From Microbulbifer flavimaris (GTDB lineage: Bacteria; Pseudomonadota; Gammaproteobacteria; Pseudomonadales; Cellvibrionaceae), in contig NZ_LRFG02000002.1 of the NCBI RefSeq assembly GCF_001641755.2, positions 868,001-932,000 of the forward strand: a stretch of 64,000 nucleotides of DNA, read 5' to 3'. Every line of letters starts with the position of its first letter. The stretch's first letter is position 1. Position numbers and translations under genes: made by a program. The notes below the pieces were generated by a model. It was not told where the DNA came from and searched no databases. It was given only the letters and a program-made list of their open reading frames with translations. Positions 51,904-61,537 of the stretch are shown here, piece by piece.

Positions 51904-53811
51904 TTGATTAATTTGCACGGCGTCTCCCTGCAGCAGGGCGGTCGCGAACTGTTACGAAACGCCGACTGCCGTATTTTCCCGGGCCACAAGGTGGGCATCA
52001 TCGGCGCCAACGGCTGCGGCAAGTCAACACTGTTCCGACTGCTGCTGGGCAAGCTGGACAGCGATGCCGGAAGGGTCGAGGTGCCCTCCACCTGGCGCAT
52101 CTCCCATATGGCGCAGGAGGTCGAGGCAACCGACCGCTCCGCCCTCGACTACGTCCTCGACGGCGATGCCGAACTGCGCCAGCTGCAGCGCGCCATCGAT
52201 GCCGCGGAACAGGCCGGTGACGGCGATGGCCGGCACCTGGCCGAACTGCACGAGCGGATGGCCGCGATCGACGGCTACAGCGGCCCGGCGCGTGCCGCAC
52301 AGCTGCTCGATGGACTCGGCTTTTCCCACGCCGACCAGCAACGGCCCGTCAGCAGCTTCTCCGGTGGCTGGCGTATCCGACTGAACCTGGGCCGTGCGCT
52401 GATGTGTCCGGCCGACCTCCTGCTGCTCGACGAACCCACTAACCACCTGGACCTGGATGCGACCCTGTGGCTCGAGCAGTGGCTGCAGCGATTTCCGGGC
52501 ACCCTGTTGATCATCTCCCACGACAGGGACTTCCTCGATGCGGTCGTAGACGGCATTGTCAGCTTTGAGCAAAGCCAGCTGGTGCATTACAGCGGTAATT
52601 ACAGCGCTTTCGAGCGCGCGCGGGCAGAGCGACTGGCCCAGCAGCAGGCCCAGTACGATAAGCAGCAGGCGGAACGGGCCCACATGGAGGACTTTGTGCG
52701 CCGCTTCCGCGCAAAAGCCACCAAGGCGCGACAGGCCCAGAGCCGGCTCAAAGCCCTGGACCGCATGGCGCAGATCGCCCCCGCACACGTGGATTCACCA
52801 TTTCGCTTTACCTTGCCGGCGGCGGAGAAAAACTCAGATCCGCTCATCGACCTGCGTGACGCCGATATTGGCTACGGGGACCACCCCGTGCTGCGCCGCG
52901 TGCAGCTGGGCATCCAGCCGGGCCGTCGCATCGGTCTGCTGGGTCCTAATGGCGCCGGCAAATCGTCGCTGATCAAAACCCTGGCGGGAGAGCTGGCGCC
53001 GGTAACAGGCGAGCGCCTCTGCGGCGAACACCTGGCCATTGGTTATTTTGCCCAGCACCAGCTCGAGGCCCTCGATGTAAAAGCCTCGCCGGTGCTCCAC
53101 CTGCAGCGGCTGACCCCTGAGGCGAGCGAGCAGTCCCTGCGGGACTTCCTCGGGGGTTACGGCTTTGCCGGCGACCGCGCCTTCGAATCGGTCAGCGGCT
53201 TTTCCGGTGGCGAGAAAGCGCGCCTGGCGCTCGCCATTCTCGCCTGGCAGCGACCCAACCTGCTGTTGCTCGATGAGCCCACCAACCACCTGGACCTGGA
53301 AATGCGCCACGCACTGACGCTGGCGCTGGCGGAATTTCCCGGCGCCGTGGTGCTGGTTTCTCACGACCGGCACCTGCTGGCCAACACGGTGGACGAATTC
53401 ATCCTTGTGGCCGAGGGCCGCGCTGAACCCTTTGACGGCGATCTCGAGGACTACAAGCAGTGGCTGCTGGCATTCAACCGTGAACAGCGCCGGCGGGACG
53501 AGAACCCAACCGCCGAGAACCGCCCCAGCGAGGACCGGAAGGAACAGCGCCGGGCCGCCGCGGCGCTGCGGGAAAAGCTCAAGCCACTCAGCAATCGCCT
53601 AAAGCAAGTTGAAAAGCAGATGGCAAAAGCTGAGCAGGCGCTGGCAGGGCTGGAAGAGCAACTGGCCGATGAAGGACTCTACAGTGGCGGGCAGCAGGAC
53701 GAGATTGCGCGCCTCAACCGGGCCCAGGCCGAGCAGCGGGAAACCCTGGAGGCGCTGGAGATGGAGTGGCTGGAAATCAGTGAGACCCTGGAGGCGGCCC
53801 GCAGCCAGTGA
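51904..53811 (+). CDS. yheS: ABC-F ATPase YheS
   Basis: A 635-residue soluble ABC-F ATPase with two nucleotide-binding domains, acting at the ribosome and not in transport. Walker A is GANGCGKST in domain 1 and GPNGAGKSS in domain 2; the signatures SSFSGGWRIRLNL and SGFSGGEKARLAL and Walker B LLLLDEPTNHLDLD follow in each half. The linker (about 240-320) has the FRAKATKARQAQSR P-site tRNA motif. The C-terminal coiled coil is present (about 545-630). TTG at 51904 is the probable start, with GAGAGG about 7 nt upstream and N-terminal INLHGVSL as in E. coli YheS; the frame is open further to 51769. Confidence 0.96.
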   Translation: MINLHGVSLQQGGRELLRNADCRIFPGHKVGIIGANGCGKSTLFRLLLGKLDSDAGRVEVPSTWRISHMAQEVEATDRSALDYVLDGDAELRQLQRAIDAAEQAGDGDGRHLAELHERMAAIDGYSGPARAAQLLDGLGFSHADQQRPVSSFSGGWRIRLNLGRALMCPADLLLLDEPTNHLDLDATLWLEQWLQRFPGTLLIISHDRDFLDAVVDGIVSFEQSQLVHYSGNYSAFERARAERLAQQQAQYDKQQAERAHMEDFVRRFRAKATKARQAQSRLKALDRMAQIAPAHVDSPFRFTLPAAEKNSDPLIDLRDADIGYGDHPVLRRVQLGIQPGRRIGLLGPNGAGKSSLIKTLAGELAPVTGERLCGEHLAIGYFAQHQLEALDVKASPVLHLQRLTPEASEQSLRDFLGGYGFAGDRAFESVSGFSGGEKARLALAILAWQRPNLLLLDEPTNHLDLEMRHALTLALAEFPGAVVLVSHDRHLLANTVDEFILVAEGRAEPFDGDLEDYKQWLLAFNREQRRRDENPTAENRPSEDRKEQRRAAAALREKLKPLSNRLKQVEKQMAKAEQALAGLEEQLADEGLYSGGQQDEIARLNRAQAEQRETLEALEMEWLEISETLEAARSQ

Positions 53812-53838
53812 CGGCGAGATGAACGCCGCAAGTGCCCG

Positions 53839-54648
53839 CTACTGCGGGCAGCCGTCCTCAGTCACAGCCACCCCGGTCTGGGTGCGCGGACAGAGGTCCA
53901 GGTAGTTCGGCACGCCGTCATAGTCCCCGTCCATCGGGCAGCCATCCGGGCCCACGGCAATGCCCGGCGGCGTCTGCGGGCAGCGGTCTACACCGTCGGC
54001 ATAACCGTCGGCATCCGAATCCCGCACTACCACCGGGTACTCATACCACTGGTAGCCAATGGCCACTGACAGGAAGCCATCGACACCGCCCTCCTCAACA
54101 CCCTGGAAAGCGCGGATATCTGCGCGGGTCTGCCAGCGGGGCCCCAGCTGGTACTTGATGCCGAAGCCGGCGTTGATAATGGTCTGCCGCCGGTGCCAAT
54201 CCTCTTCAAACTCTTCCAGCTCGTCGCGGCCGAAAGAGCCATTGTATTCGGTACGGATTTCGCCCACGCCGAACGCAACATAGGGCTGCCACACACAGGG
54301 CGCGCCACAGAAATTGCCGAGGAAGTGGTAGAAGAGGTCCAGGTGGTAGTTGTAGACATCCACCTTCTCGTCGATGCCCTTGATGTCCGCACTGAAATAA
54401 TCGATCACCCCCTCCATGGCCCAGCGATCGGTGATGCTGTAGCCGAGGCCACCGCCACCGCCAGTGCTGTGACTCAGCTCCAGATCGAATTCCTGAAACG
54501 GTGTGCCGTCCAGGCGGTCGCTGTCAAACCAGTAGCGGCCGCCATTCAGGTAGAGGTTGAGGGTGGTCTCCCGATCGGCGACCGCGACATCCGCCGCCAG
54601 GGCGAGCAGGGATGACAGGAGGAGAACGGACGGGCGACTTCTTGTCAT
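53839..54648 (-). CDS. Outer-membrane barrel with thrombospondin type 3 repeats, no OmpA domain
   Basis: A 269-residue outer-membrane protein. After the signal peptide (about residues 1-24) comes an eight-strand OmpA-like barrel (about 28-205). It is followed by two calcium-binding TSP3-type repeats (DSDADGYADGVDRCPQTPPG and DGDYDGVPNYLDLCPRT) up to the final Cys-Pro-Gln. In OmpA-like proteins such repeats connect to a peptidoglycan-binding domain, which is absent here, since the gene stops 3-4 residues after the last repeat. The ATG at 54648 has GGAG 6 nt upstream; longer frames are unlikely. Confidence 0.88.
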   Translation of the reverse strand: MTRSRPSVLLLSSLLALAADVAVADRETTLNLYLNGGRYWFDSDRLDGTPFQEFDLELSHSTGGGGGLGYSITDRWAMEGVIDYFSADIKGIDEKVDVYNYHLDLFYHFLGNFCGAPCVWQPYVAFGVGEIRTEYNGSFGRDELEEFEEDWHRRQTIINAGFGIKYQLGPRWQTRADIRAFQGVEEGGVDGFLSVAIGYQWYEYPVVVRDSDADGYADGVDRCPQTPPGIAVGPDGCPMDGDYDGVPNYLDLCPRTQTGVAVTEDGCPQ

Positions 54649-54835
54649 TGTAGGCTCCGGAAGTTCCTTGACCGGCACGGGGTCTGTTTGAAGATAGCAG
54701 ACATTCCCCACCGCGCAACGCGCGCCAAATCCCTGACGATCAGCCCATAGAACAACTTCCACTGCGACCCGTTCTGCCCAGGGCGTTGCTGAAGACCCCC
54801 CTACTTGCTCCGGCAGGGGACTCTGCCGGCAGGCA

Positions 54836-55552
54836 CTATTTCAGCTGGTACAGCAGGTCCCAGACGCCGTGGCCCAGCCGCTGGCCGCGGCGCTCGAACT
54901 TGGTCTCCGGGCGAAACTCCGGCCGCGAAGCGTACTGGCCGGCACCGGCGGTATTTTCCAGCGCCGGTTCCGCCTCCAGTACTTCCATCATGTGCTCGGC
55001 ATAATTTTCCCAGTCCGTCGCCAGGTGCATCAGCCCGCCACCTTTCAGCTTGCTGCACAGCAGGCGGATAAATTCCGGCTGCACGATCCGGCGCTTGTGG
55101 TGCTTTTTCTTGTGCCAGGGGTCCGGGAAGTAGAGCTGAAAGCGGTCCAGCGAGCCATCGGGGATGCAGTCATTGAGGACATCGACGGCATCGGCCATAT
55201 AAACCCGCAGGTTCTTCAGGCCGAGCTTGCCGGCATTGTTGATCAGCCGGCCGACACCCGGAGGGTGCACCTCGATGCCGATAAAGTCCTTGTCCGGCTC
55301 AGCTTCCGCCATGGCCAGCAAGGAATCGCCCATGCCAAAGCCGATCTCCAGCACCAGCGGCGCCTCGCGCCCGAAAGCGGCAACGGCATCCAGAGGGCCG
55401 TCGAACAGGGACAGGCCATAGGTGCCCCAGTAGGTATCGAACGCGCGGCGCTGGCCCTCGGTCATACGACCGGCTCGGATCACATAGCTGCGAATGGATT
55501 TTTTTTTGTACTCGGTGCGGTAGGGGAAATCTTCCGCCGACTCGTCTTGCAT
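54836..55552 (-). CDS. trmB: tRNA (guanine-N7-)-methyltransferase
   Basis: A 238-residue SAM-dependent enzyme that methylates G46 of tRNA. Motif I is [13 protein letters not shown], followed by the acidic [11 protein letters not shown] and the family signature [15 protein letters not shown] around residues 144-158. It has the length of E. coli TrmB (239). ATG at 55552. Confidence 0.97.
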   Translation of the reverse strand: MQDESAEDFPYRTEYKKKSIRSYVIRAGRMTEGQRRAFDTYWGTYGLSLFDGPLDAVAAFGREAPLVLEIGFGMGDSLLAMAEAEPDKDFIGIEVHPPGVGRLINNAGKLGLKNLRVYMADAVDVLNDCIPDGSLDRFQLYFPDPWHKKKHHKRRIVQPEFIRLLCSKLKGGGLMHLATDWENYAEHMMEVLEAEPALENTAGAGQYASRPEFRPETKFERRGQRLGHGVWDLLYQLK

Positions 55553-55612
55553 GGTTGGCGACCTCTGCTTTGCAAGCGGTTCAGGGTTCAGTCTAGGCCC
55601 GGCTGGGGGATG

Positions 55613-55990
55613 TTATTCACCCAGTCGGAGTGCGGCGATACAGAGCGCTGCCCAGCCACCGATCATGGCAAGCCCTCCCAGTGGCGTCACCGGGCCGAGC
55701 CAGCGGGGTCCGCCAAAGGTGAGCCCATAGAGACTGCCCGAAAACAGCAAGACGCCAACAGCAAACAGGGCGCCGGCTGCCACCAGGGAGGTTTTCTCCC
55801 CCCAGTGCTGCATCAGTAGCACGACGCCGAAAAGGGCCAGGGTGTGCAGCATCTGGTACAGCACACCGGTCTTGTAGGCCTCCAGCAGATTCTCCGCTAC
55901 CCGCCCGCGCAGGCCGTGGGCACCAAAGGCACCGAGAATCACACCGCTGCCGCCGAGCAGGGCGGCGAGAAACAGATAGAACTTGGTCAT
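55613..55990 (-). CDS. DUF423 membrane protein
   Basis: A 125-residue small membrane protein with four hydrophobic helices. ALLGGSGVILGAFGAHGL and the RWLGPVTPLGGLAMIGGW segment identify DUF423 (YgdD/TMEM256). The function is unknown. The ATG at 55990 gives the normal start. Transcribed leftward between rpoH and trmB. Confidence 0.93.
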   Translation of the reverse strand: MTKFYLFLAALLGGSGVILGAFGAHGLRGRVAENLLEAYKTGVLYQMLHTLALFGVVLLMQHWGEKTSLVAAGALFAVGVLLFSGSLYGLTFGGPRWLGPVTPLGGLAMIGGWAALCIAALRLGE

Positions 55991-56064
55991 ATCCAACTCG
56001 TCGTTGTGGCTGTGTCGTCGCTGAGTGGGCGCGGGAGGATACCGGAAAAGCGCTTTAGCCGACA

Positions 56065-56092
56065 TAAAAAAACCGCGCTGATGCGCGGTTTC
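56065..56092 (-). terminator. Rho-independent terminator of rpoH
   Basis: Perfect 9-bp stem (aaaccgcgc/gcgcggttt at 56070-56091), 4-nt loop, followed on the minus strand by a run of seven T. Confidence 0.94.
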
Positions 56093-56116
56093 TGTAGCTG
56101 AAGTCGGTGCTGGTGA

Positions 56117-56971
56117 TCAGGCCTCCATGGCCGCCCGCACTTTCTTCATGGCGTTCTTTTCCAGCTGGCGGATACGCTCGGCGGAAACACCGTATTTCTC
56201 GGCCAGCTCGTGCAGAGTGGCCTTCTGCTCGCTCAGCCAGCGGGACTCGATGATATCGCGGCTGCGCTCGTCGAGACCCTCCATCGCCAGTGACAGGCTG
56301 TTGATGCTGGTTTCCTGCCAGTTGTCGCGCTCGAGTTGCGCGGCCGGATCGAAACGGCGGTCCTCGAGATAGTGGGCCGGCGCCTGCCAGGCGGAGTCAT
56401 CGTCGTCGTCCACTCCCGCGTCGAAGGCCGCATCATGGGCGGAGAGGCGACCCTCCATTTCATAGACGTGGGACACGTCCACATTCAGGTCTTCGGCCAC
56501 AGCCTTGGCCTCATCGTGGGTGAGCCACGCCAGCTTCTTCTTCTGGCCACGGAGGTTGAAGAACAACTTGCGCTGCGCCTTGGTGGTGGCGATTTTCACG
56601 ATGCGCCAGTTGCGCAGGATGAACTCGTGGATTTCCGCCTTGATCCAGTGCACGGCGAAAGAGACCAGGCGCACCCCCTTTTCGGGGTTGAAACGCTTCA
56701 CTGCCTTCATCAGGCCGACGTTGCCCTCCTGGATCAGGTCGCCCTGATTGAGGCCGTAGCCGGAGTAGGACTTGGCGATGTGCACCACGAAACGCAGGTG
56801 CGACATGACCAACTGGCGTGCTGCCTCTAGGTCCTCGCGATAGTAGAGGTCTTCGGCCAGCCGCTTCTCCTCCTCAGCGGAGAGCACCTCGAAGCTGCTG
56901 ACCGTCTGGATATAGGCACCCAGGTTGGCGCCCGGAGACAGGGTATGGACTGGCTGTAAGCTGGTTCCCAT
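56117..56971 (-). CDS. rpoH: Heat-shock sigma factor RpoH (sigma-32)
   Basis: A 284-residue alternative sigma factor driving heat-shock genes such as hslVU. Region 2 ([36 protein letters not shown]), the sigma-32-specific RpoH box QRKLFFNLR (about residues 132-140) and region 4 with the helix-turn-helix ([23 protein letters not shown]) are clear. An acidic insert with DDDDD lies near residue 190. Length equals E. coli RpoH (284). ATG at 56971. The 228-nt gap upstream, toward ftsX, must carry its promoters. Confidence 0.98.
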   Translation of the reverse strand: MGTSLQPVHTLSPGANLGAYIQTVSSFEVLSAEEEKRLAEDLYYREDLEAARQLVMSHLRFVVHIAKSYSGYGLNQGDLIQEGNVGLMKAVKRFNPEKGVRLVSFAVHWIKAEIHEFILRNWRIVKIATTKAQRKLFFNLRGQKKKLAWLTHDEAKAVAEDLNVDVSHVYEMEGRLSAHDAAFDAGVDDDDDSAWQAPAHYLEDRRFDPAAQLERDNWQETSINSLSLAMEGLDERSRDIIESRWLSEQKATLHELAEKYGVSAERIRQLEKNAMKKVRAAMEA

Positions 56972-57199
56972 TCAGGTCTTTCCTCCTACCTGTTCTTGTA
57001 GCCGGCATGCCGGCCGCCGCTAAACCACCCGGACAGCGGGTGCTGCGGTCTATTGCGGCCCAGTGTAGCACTAGCAGGGGCGGCGGCGAAAGCCCGCCTC
57101 ATCGATTGGCAAACCGTTGAATTACGGGGCCTTGGAGCGGTTATCCACAGGGAAAGTTCCCCACCGTGGCGATATTTTTGATCGATAGCTCAATTTGCA

Positions 57200-58255
57200 T
57201 CAACGGGGTTCGATCGCCCTCAAATGACGTGCCACGGCAACCCAGGCGCCACAGAGGCCCAGCAGGGCAGCGCCGCCACCGAGGCCGAGCAGATAGGCCG
57301 GGCCCGGCCCCTGCAGAGCATAGCCGCTACCGTAAGAGGCAGCGAGCCCGGCCACCGGCCCCGCCAGCAGGCCGACACCCACCGCCACCAGCAGCCAGGC
57401 CAGCAAGCCACCAAACAGGCCATACCAGAGACCGCTGTAGAGAAAGGGGCGCCGCACGAAAGCATCGGTGCCCCCCACCAGCTTGACCACCAGGATCTCA
57501 TCCCGGCGATTCTCGATATGCAGGCGAATCGTGTTCACCACCACCAGAATCACCCCCAGCGCCAGCAGCAGGCCAAAGCCGAGGGAGAGACGCTGCCCCA
57601 GCTCCGTGAGCCGCGCCAGGCGCTGTACCCAGGCCATGTCGAGCACCACCGAGTCCGTGAGGGCACTCTCCCGCAACTGCGCCGCCAGCTGTTCCAGCTC
57701 GGTCTCGGCCACGTTGGCCGGGCGCACCAGCAACACACCGGGCAGGGGATTGGCACCCAAGTCGACGATGGCATCACCGAGACCGGAGGTCTGCTGGAAT
57801 TCCGCCAGCGCTTCCTCGGGGGAGATATAGGTCACCTCGGCCACCGCCGCATTCCCGCGCAGGCTCTCGGTAAAACGCTCCACCGCCGTCGCCCGCGCCT
57901 CACGGCGCAGGAACACGGAGAGCTGCGGCTGACCGTCCCAGCCGGCGACCGCCCGCTGGAAGTTACCCATGCCCAGCTGCAGGGAGGCCGGCAGGGCCAG
58001 GGCGATGGCAATCACCAGCGCTGTCATGGCACTCGCCATCGGCGTGGCAAAGAAGCGCCGCAGGGCTTCCGCGGCCATCTCGCGATGGTGACCCAACCAG
58101 CTGTGCCAGCGATCGGAAACGCGGGTGCGCGCTGTGACTGCACCCGCAGCCCGCTGGGCGCGAGCATCGGCGGCTGGCGCGCGGGCGGCAGAGGTGCGCG
58201 CGGCGCCTCTCGGGGGATTACGGGTAGGCTGCTTCACGGGCCGGTATTCCGTCAT
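57200..58255 (-). CDS. ftsX: Cell division protein FtsX
   Basis: A 351-residue inner-membrane partner of FtsE in the divisome, where the pair controls peptidoglycan amidases. The first 60 residues form an Arg/Ala/Pro-rich cytosolic tail, longer than usual. A helix follows (about 74-95), then the periplasmic domain (about 100-210, WDGQPQLSVFLRREA) and three further helices. It overlaps ftsE by 38 nt; a GTG at 58237, with GGAA upstream, is an alternative start. Confidence 0.96.
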   Translation of the reverse strand: MTEYRPVKQPTRNPPRGAARTSAARAPAADARAQRAAGAVTARTRVSDRWHSWLGHHREMAAEALRRFFATPMASAMTALVIAIALALPASLQLGMGNFQRAVAGWDGQPQLSVFLRREARATAVERFTESLRGNAAVAEVTYISPEEALAEFQQTSGLGDAIVDLGANPLPGVLLVRPANVAETELEQLAAQLRESALTDSVVLDMAWVQRLARLTELGQRLSLGFGLLLALGVILVVVNTIRLHIENRRDEILVVKLVGGTDAFVRRPFLYSGLWYGLFGGLLAWLLVAVGVGLLAGPVAGLAASYGSGYALQGPGPAYLLGLGGGAALLGLCGAWVAVARHLRAIEPR

Positions 58256-58904
58256 AAATCAGTTGTCCCGCCTGCAGGGTCAGTACACGCTCGCGCATGC
58301 GGGCGATGAGTTCCAGGTCATGGCTCGCCACCAGCACGGTGACACCCACGGCGTTGAAGTCGGCGAACAGCTGCATGATCTCAGACGACAGTTGCGGGTC
58401 CAGGTTACCGGTTGGCTCGTCCGCCACCAGCACTGCGGGCTTGTTGACCACCGCCCGCGCGATGCCGATGCGCTGCTGCTCACCGCCGGACAGCACGATG
58501 GGATTGTGTCGTTCCTTGTGCAGCAAGCCCACCTTGTCCAGCGCCGCGCGCACCCGCCGACCCACTTCGCGGCGGCTGCAACCGGCGACGGCCAGTGGCA
58601 GGGCCACATTCTCAAACACGCTGCGGTCAAACAGCAGCTGGTGGTTCTGGAAGACAATGCCGAGATTGCGGCGATAATAGGGGATCTGGCCGTTGCGCAG
58701 GCGGCCGATGTTCTGGCCCGCTACCAGGATACTGCCGCGGGTCGGGCGCTCGATGGCGGTGAGCAGCTTGAGCAGGGTGCTCTTGCCGGCACCGGAATGA
58801 CCGGTGAGGAACACCAGTTCACCGCGACCGATCTCGAGACTCACGCGCACCAGCGCATCCTGGCCGGATGCGTAGCGTTTGTTGACGTTGTCAAAAGTAA
58901 TCAT
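58218..58904 (-). CDS. ftsE: Cell division ATPase FtsE
   Basis: A 228-residue ABC-type ATPase of the divisome. Walker A GHSGAGKSTLL (about residues 35-45), signature LSGGEQQRIGIARAV, Walker B VLVADEPTGNLDP and the switch His (ASHDLEL) are intact. It follows ftsY by 39 nt and overlaps ftsX. Confidence 0.97.
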   Translation of the reverse strand: MITFDNVNKRYASGQDALVRVSLEIGRGELVFLTGHSGAGKSTLLKLLTAIERPTRGSILVAGQNIGRLRNGQIPYYRRNLGIVFQNHQLLFDRSVFENVALPLAVAGCSRREVGRRVRAALDKVGLLHKERHNPIVLSGGEQQRIGIARAVVNKPAVLVADEPTGNLDPQLSSEIMQLFADFNAVGVTVLVASHDLELIARMRERVLTLQAGQLIYDGIPAREAAYP

Positions 58905-58943
58905 GGTCGGCCGCTGTTATTGTTGTCGTTTGCGGGCGAATCG

Positions 58944-60182
58944 TTAGCCCTGGCCACCGCGGTCGAACAGGGCGGAGACAAAGTCCCGCGCGCGGAAGGG
59001 TTGCAGGTCTTCCGCCTGCTCACCCACACCGATGAAGCGTACCGGAATACCGAAGCGTTGCGCCAGCGCGAAGATAATGCCGCCCTTGGCGGTGCCATCG
59101 AGCTTGGTCAGCACCAGCCCGCTGACACCGGCGGCATCGCGGAACTGGGACGCCTGGCTGATTGCATTCTGGCCGGTGCCTGCATCCAGCACCAGCAGCA
59201 CCTCGTGGGGCGCAGAATCGTCCAGCTTCGCCATCACCCGTCGCACCTTGGAGAGCTCCTCCATCAGGTTGGACTTGGTGTGCAGCCGGCCGGCGGTATC
59301 GGCGATCACCACGTCCACGCCGCGGGACTGGGCGGATTGCACGGCGTCATAGATCACCGAGGCGCTGTCCGCGCCAGTGTGCTGTGCCACCACCGGTACC
59401 TTGTGGCGCTCACCCCATACCTGCAGCTGCTCCACCGCCGCAGCGCGGAAGGTATCGCCCGCCGCCAGCATCACCGACTTCCCCTCACCGAGGAAGCGAT
59501 GGGCGAGCTTGCCGATGGTAGTGGTCTTGCCCACACCGTTGACACCGACCACCAGGATGACAAAGGGCTTCCTGGACGCGTCCACCTCAAGCGGTGCCTC
59601 AACGTTCTGCAGCAAACCGGCCAGTTCGTCCTGCAGGGCCCTGTAGAGGGCCTCGCCGTCATTCAGTTCACGGCGGGATACCCGCGCGGTGAGGCGATCG
59701 ACAATCTCAGTGGTGGCCTCCATACCAACGTCCGCCATCAGCAGCTGTGTTTCCAGCTCCTCCAGCAGCTCGTCATCGATTTCCTTCGCGCCCAGAAACA
59801 GATTGCCCATACCCTCGGCAAACTGACTGCTGGTGCGGCTGAGGCCGCGGCGAATACGGGCAAAGAAACCTTCTTTCTTTGCCGGCTGGGGCTGCGGTTC
59901 TGCCGGCGCCCGGTCGGATTCCTCCGCGGCAGCCTGCCGCTTCTCGGCGGTTTCCTCTTCAGCCCTCTCTGGCGCCTCCTCCGCAGTTTCCGCCTCTGGC
60001 AGCCCGGCCTTGGTGGCCGCTGCAGGAGACTGTTCCTCCTCTGAAAGCGCCGGCTCAGCGGATTCTGCCGCAGATTCTTGCCCGGGCTCTTCGGGGCCGG
60101 ATTCCGCGGGCACTTTTTCCTCGGGGCTGGCCTCGGCGTCCTCGGGCTTGGGCTTCTTTTTTCGCAGGAAGTCAAAGATCAT
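58944..60182 (-). CDS. ftsY: Signal recognition particle receptor FtsY
   Basis: A 412-residue GTPase that receives the SRP-ribosome complex at the membrane. The acidic A domain (about 10-105) is unusually rich in Glu/Ala/Pro (low complexity), followed by the N domain (FARIRRGLSRTSSQFAEG) and G domain with GVNGVGKTTTIGKLA, DTFRAAAVEQL, DTAGRLHTKSNLMEEL and TKLDGTAKGG. The start is the ATG at 60182 (IFDFLRKKKPK), as in the family. The frame is open much further upstream (to 60548) but overlaps rsmD on the other strand. Confidence 0.97.
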   Translation of the reverse strand: MIFDFLRKKKPKPEDAEASPEEKVPAESGPEEPGQESAAESAEPALSEEEQSPAAATKAGLPEAETAEEAPERAEEETAEKRQAAAEESDRAPAEPQPQPAKKEGFFARIRRGLSRTSSQFAEGMGNLFLGAKEIDDELLEELETQLLMADVGMEATTEIVDRLTARVSRRELNDGEALYRALQDELAGLLQNVEAPLEVDASRKPFVILVVGVNGVGKTTTIGKLAHRFLGEGKSVMLAAGDTFRAAAVEQLQVWGERHKVPVVAQHTGADSASVIYDAVQSAQSRGVDVVIADTAGRLHTKSNLMEELSKVRRVMAKLDDSAPHEVLLVLDAGTGQNAISQASQFRDAAGVSGLVLTKLDGTAKGGIIFALAQRFGIPVRFIGVGEQAEDLQPFRARDFVSALFDRGGQG

Positions 60183-60261
60183 GTCTGTGTCCGGATGTAC
60201 CGCTGGCGGAAAGGCGCTAATCTTAGCACCGCTCACCAAGCCAGACAGCCAGGAATCCGTT

Positions 60262-60888
60262 TTGTCCCGTAGCCGCGCGCACAAACCCTCTCGCCGACCC
60301 GTCTCTACGCCCTCCCGTGTAACCTCCCAGCTGCGCATCATTGGCGGTGAGTGGCGGGGCCGCAAGCTACAGTTTGCCCCGGTGGAGGGGTTGCGCCCCA
60401 CTGGCGACCGGCTGCGGGAAACCCTGTTCAACTGGCTGCAGTTCCGGCTGCCCGGATCCCGCTGCCTGGACTTGTTTGCCGGTTCGGGCGCCCTCGGACT
60501 GGAGGCGCTCTCCCGCGGTGCCGGTGCGGTGGATTTTGTCGAACTCAATCGCCAGGCGTCTCAGACCCTGAGCAACCAGCTACAGCTGCTCGAGTGCAAC
60601 CGGGGCCGGGTGCATAACTGCAGCGCCGCCCAGTTCCTGCAGGGCGCCAGCGGTACCCCGGCCCCATACGATATTGCGTTTATCGACCCGCCGTTTGCCG
60701 GCGATTTGTGGACAGAGACACTGTCGGGCCTGGCACCCCTGCTGGCACCCGGCGCGCTCGTCTATGTGGAGAGCCCGCGGGACGCTGTGCTCACCGTACC
60801 GCCGTCGTGGCAGCTGGAAAAGGAGAAGCGGGCAGGCCAGGTATGCATGCGACTGCTGAAGGTCGGTACCAATGAAAGGGCTGGGTGA
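60262..60888 (+). CDS. rsmD: 16S rRNA (guanine966-N2)-methyltransferase RsmD
   Basis: A 208-residue methyltransferase acting on 16S rRNA in the 30S subunit. LRIIGGEWRGRKLQF and GLRPTGDRLRETLFNWL mark the N-terminus, followed by SAM motif LDLFAGSGALGLEALSRGA and the catalytic IDPPF. It is divergent from ftsY with about 80 nt between. The start is not sure: TTG at 60262 with AGGAA upstream is chosen; an ATG at 60181 would overlap the ftsY start. coaD follows 88 nt downstream. Confidence 0.94.
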   Translation: MSRSRAHKPSRRPVSTPSRVTSQLRIIGGEWRGRKLQFAPVEGLRPTGDRLRETLFNWLQFRLPGSRCLDLFAGSGALGLEALSRGAGAVDFVELNRQASQTLSNQLQLLECNRGRVHNCSAAQFLQGASGTPAPYDIAFIDPPFAGDLWTETLSGLAPLLAPGALVYVESPRDAVLTVPPSWQLEKEKRAGQVCMRLLKVGTNERAG

Positions 60889-61452
<564 letters not shown>

Positions 61453-61537
61453 GTCGCCGGCCTGGCCGCTCGAGCGCAGGCTCCCCGTCCCGCTACCTGT
61501 TACACTCCGGCAGCTCAGTGAGCTACCGGAGTCCTAC

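Noticed and set aside
58125-60044. 639-codon open frame opposite ftsE/ftsY
   Set aside because: It is antisense to three intact division/secretion genes and shows no start signal or domain; a by-product of GC-rich codon usage.
60183-60548. 122-codon N-terminal extension of FtsY
   Set aside because: It overlaps rsmD on the opposite strand and FtsY homologues begin close to IFDFLRKKK; the ATG at 60182 is the family start.
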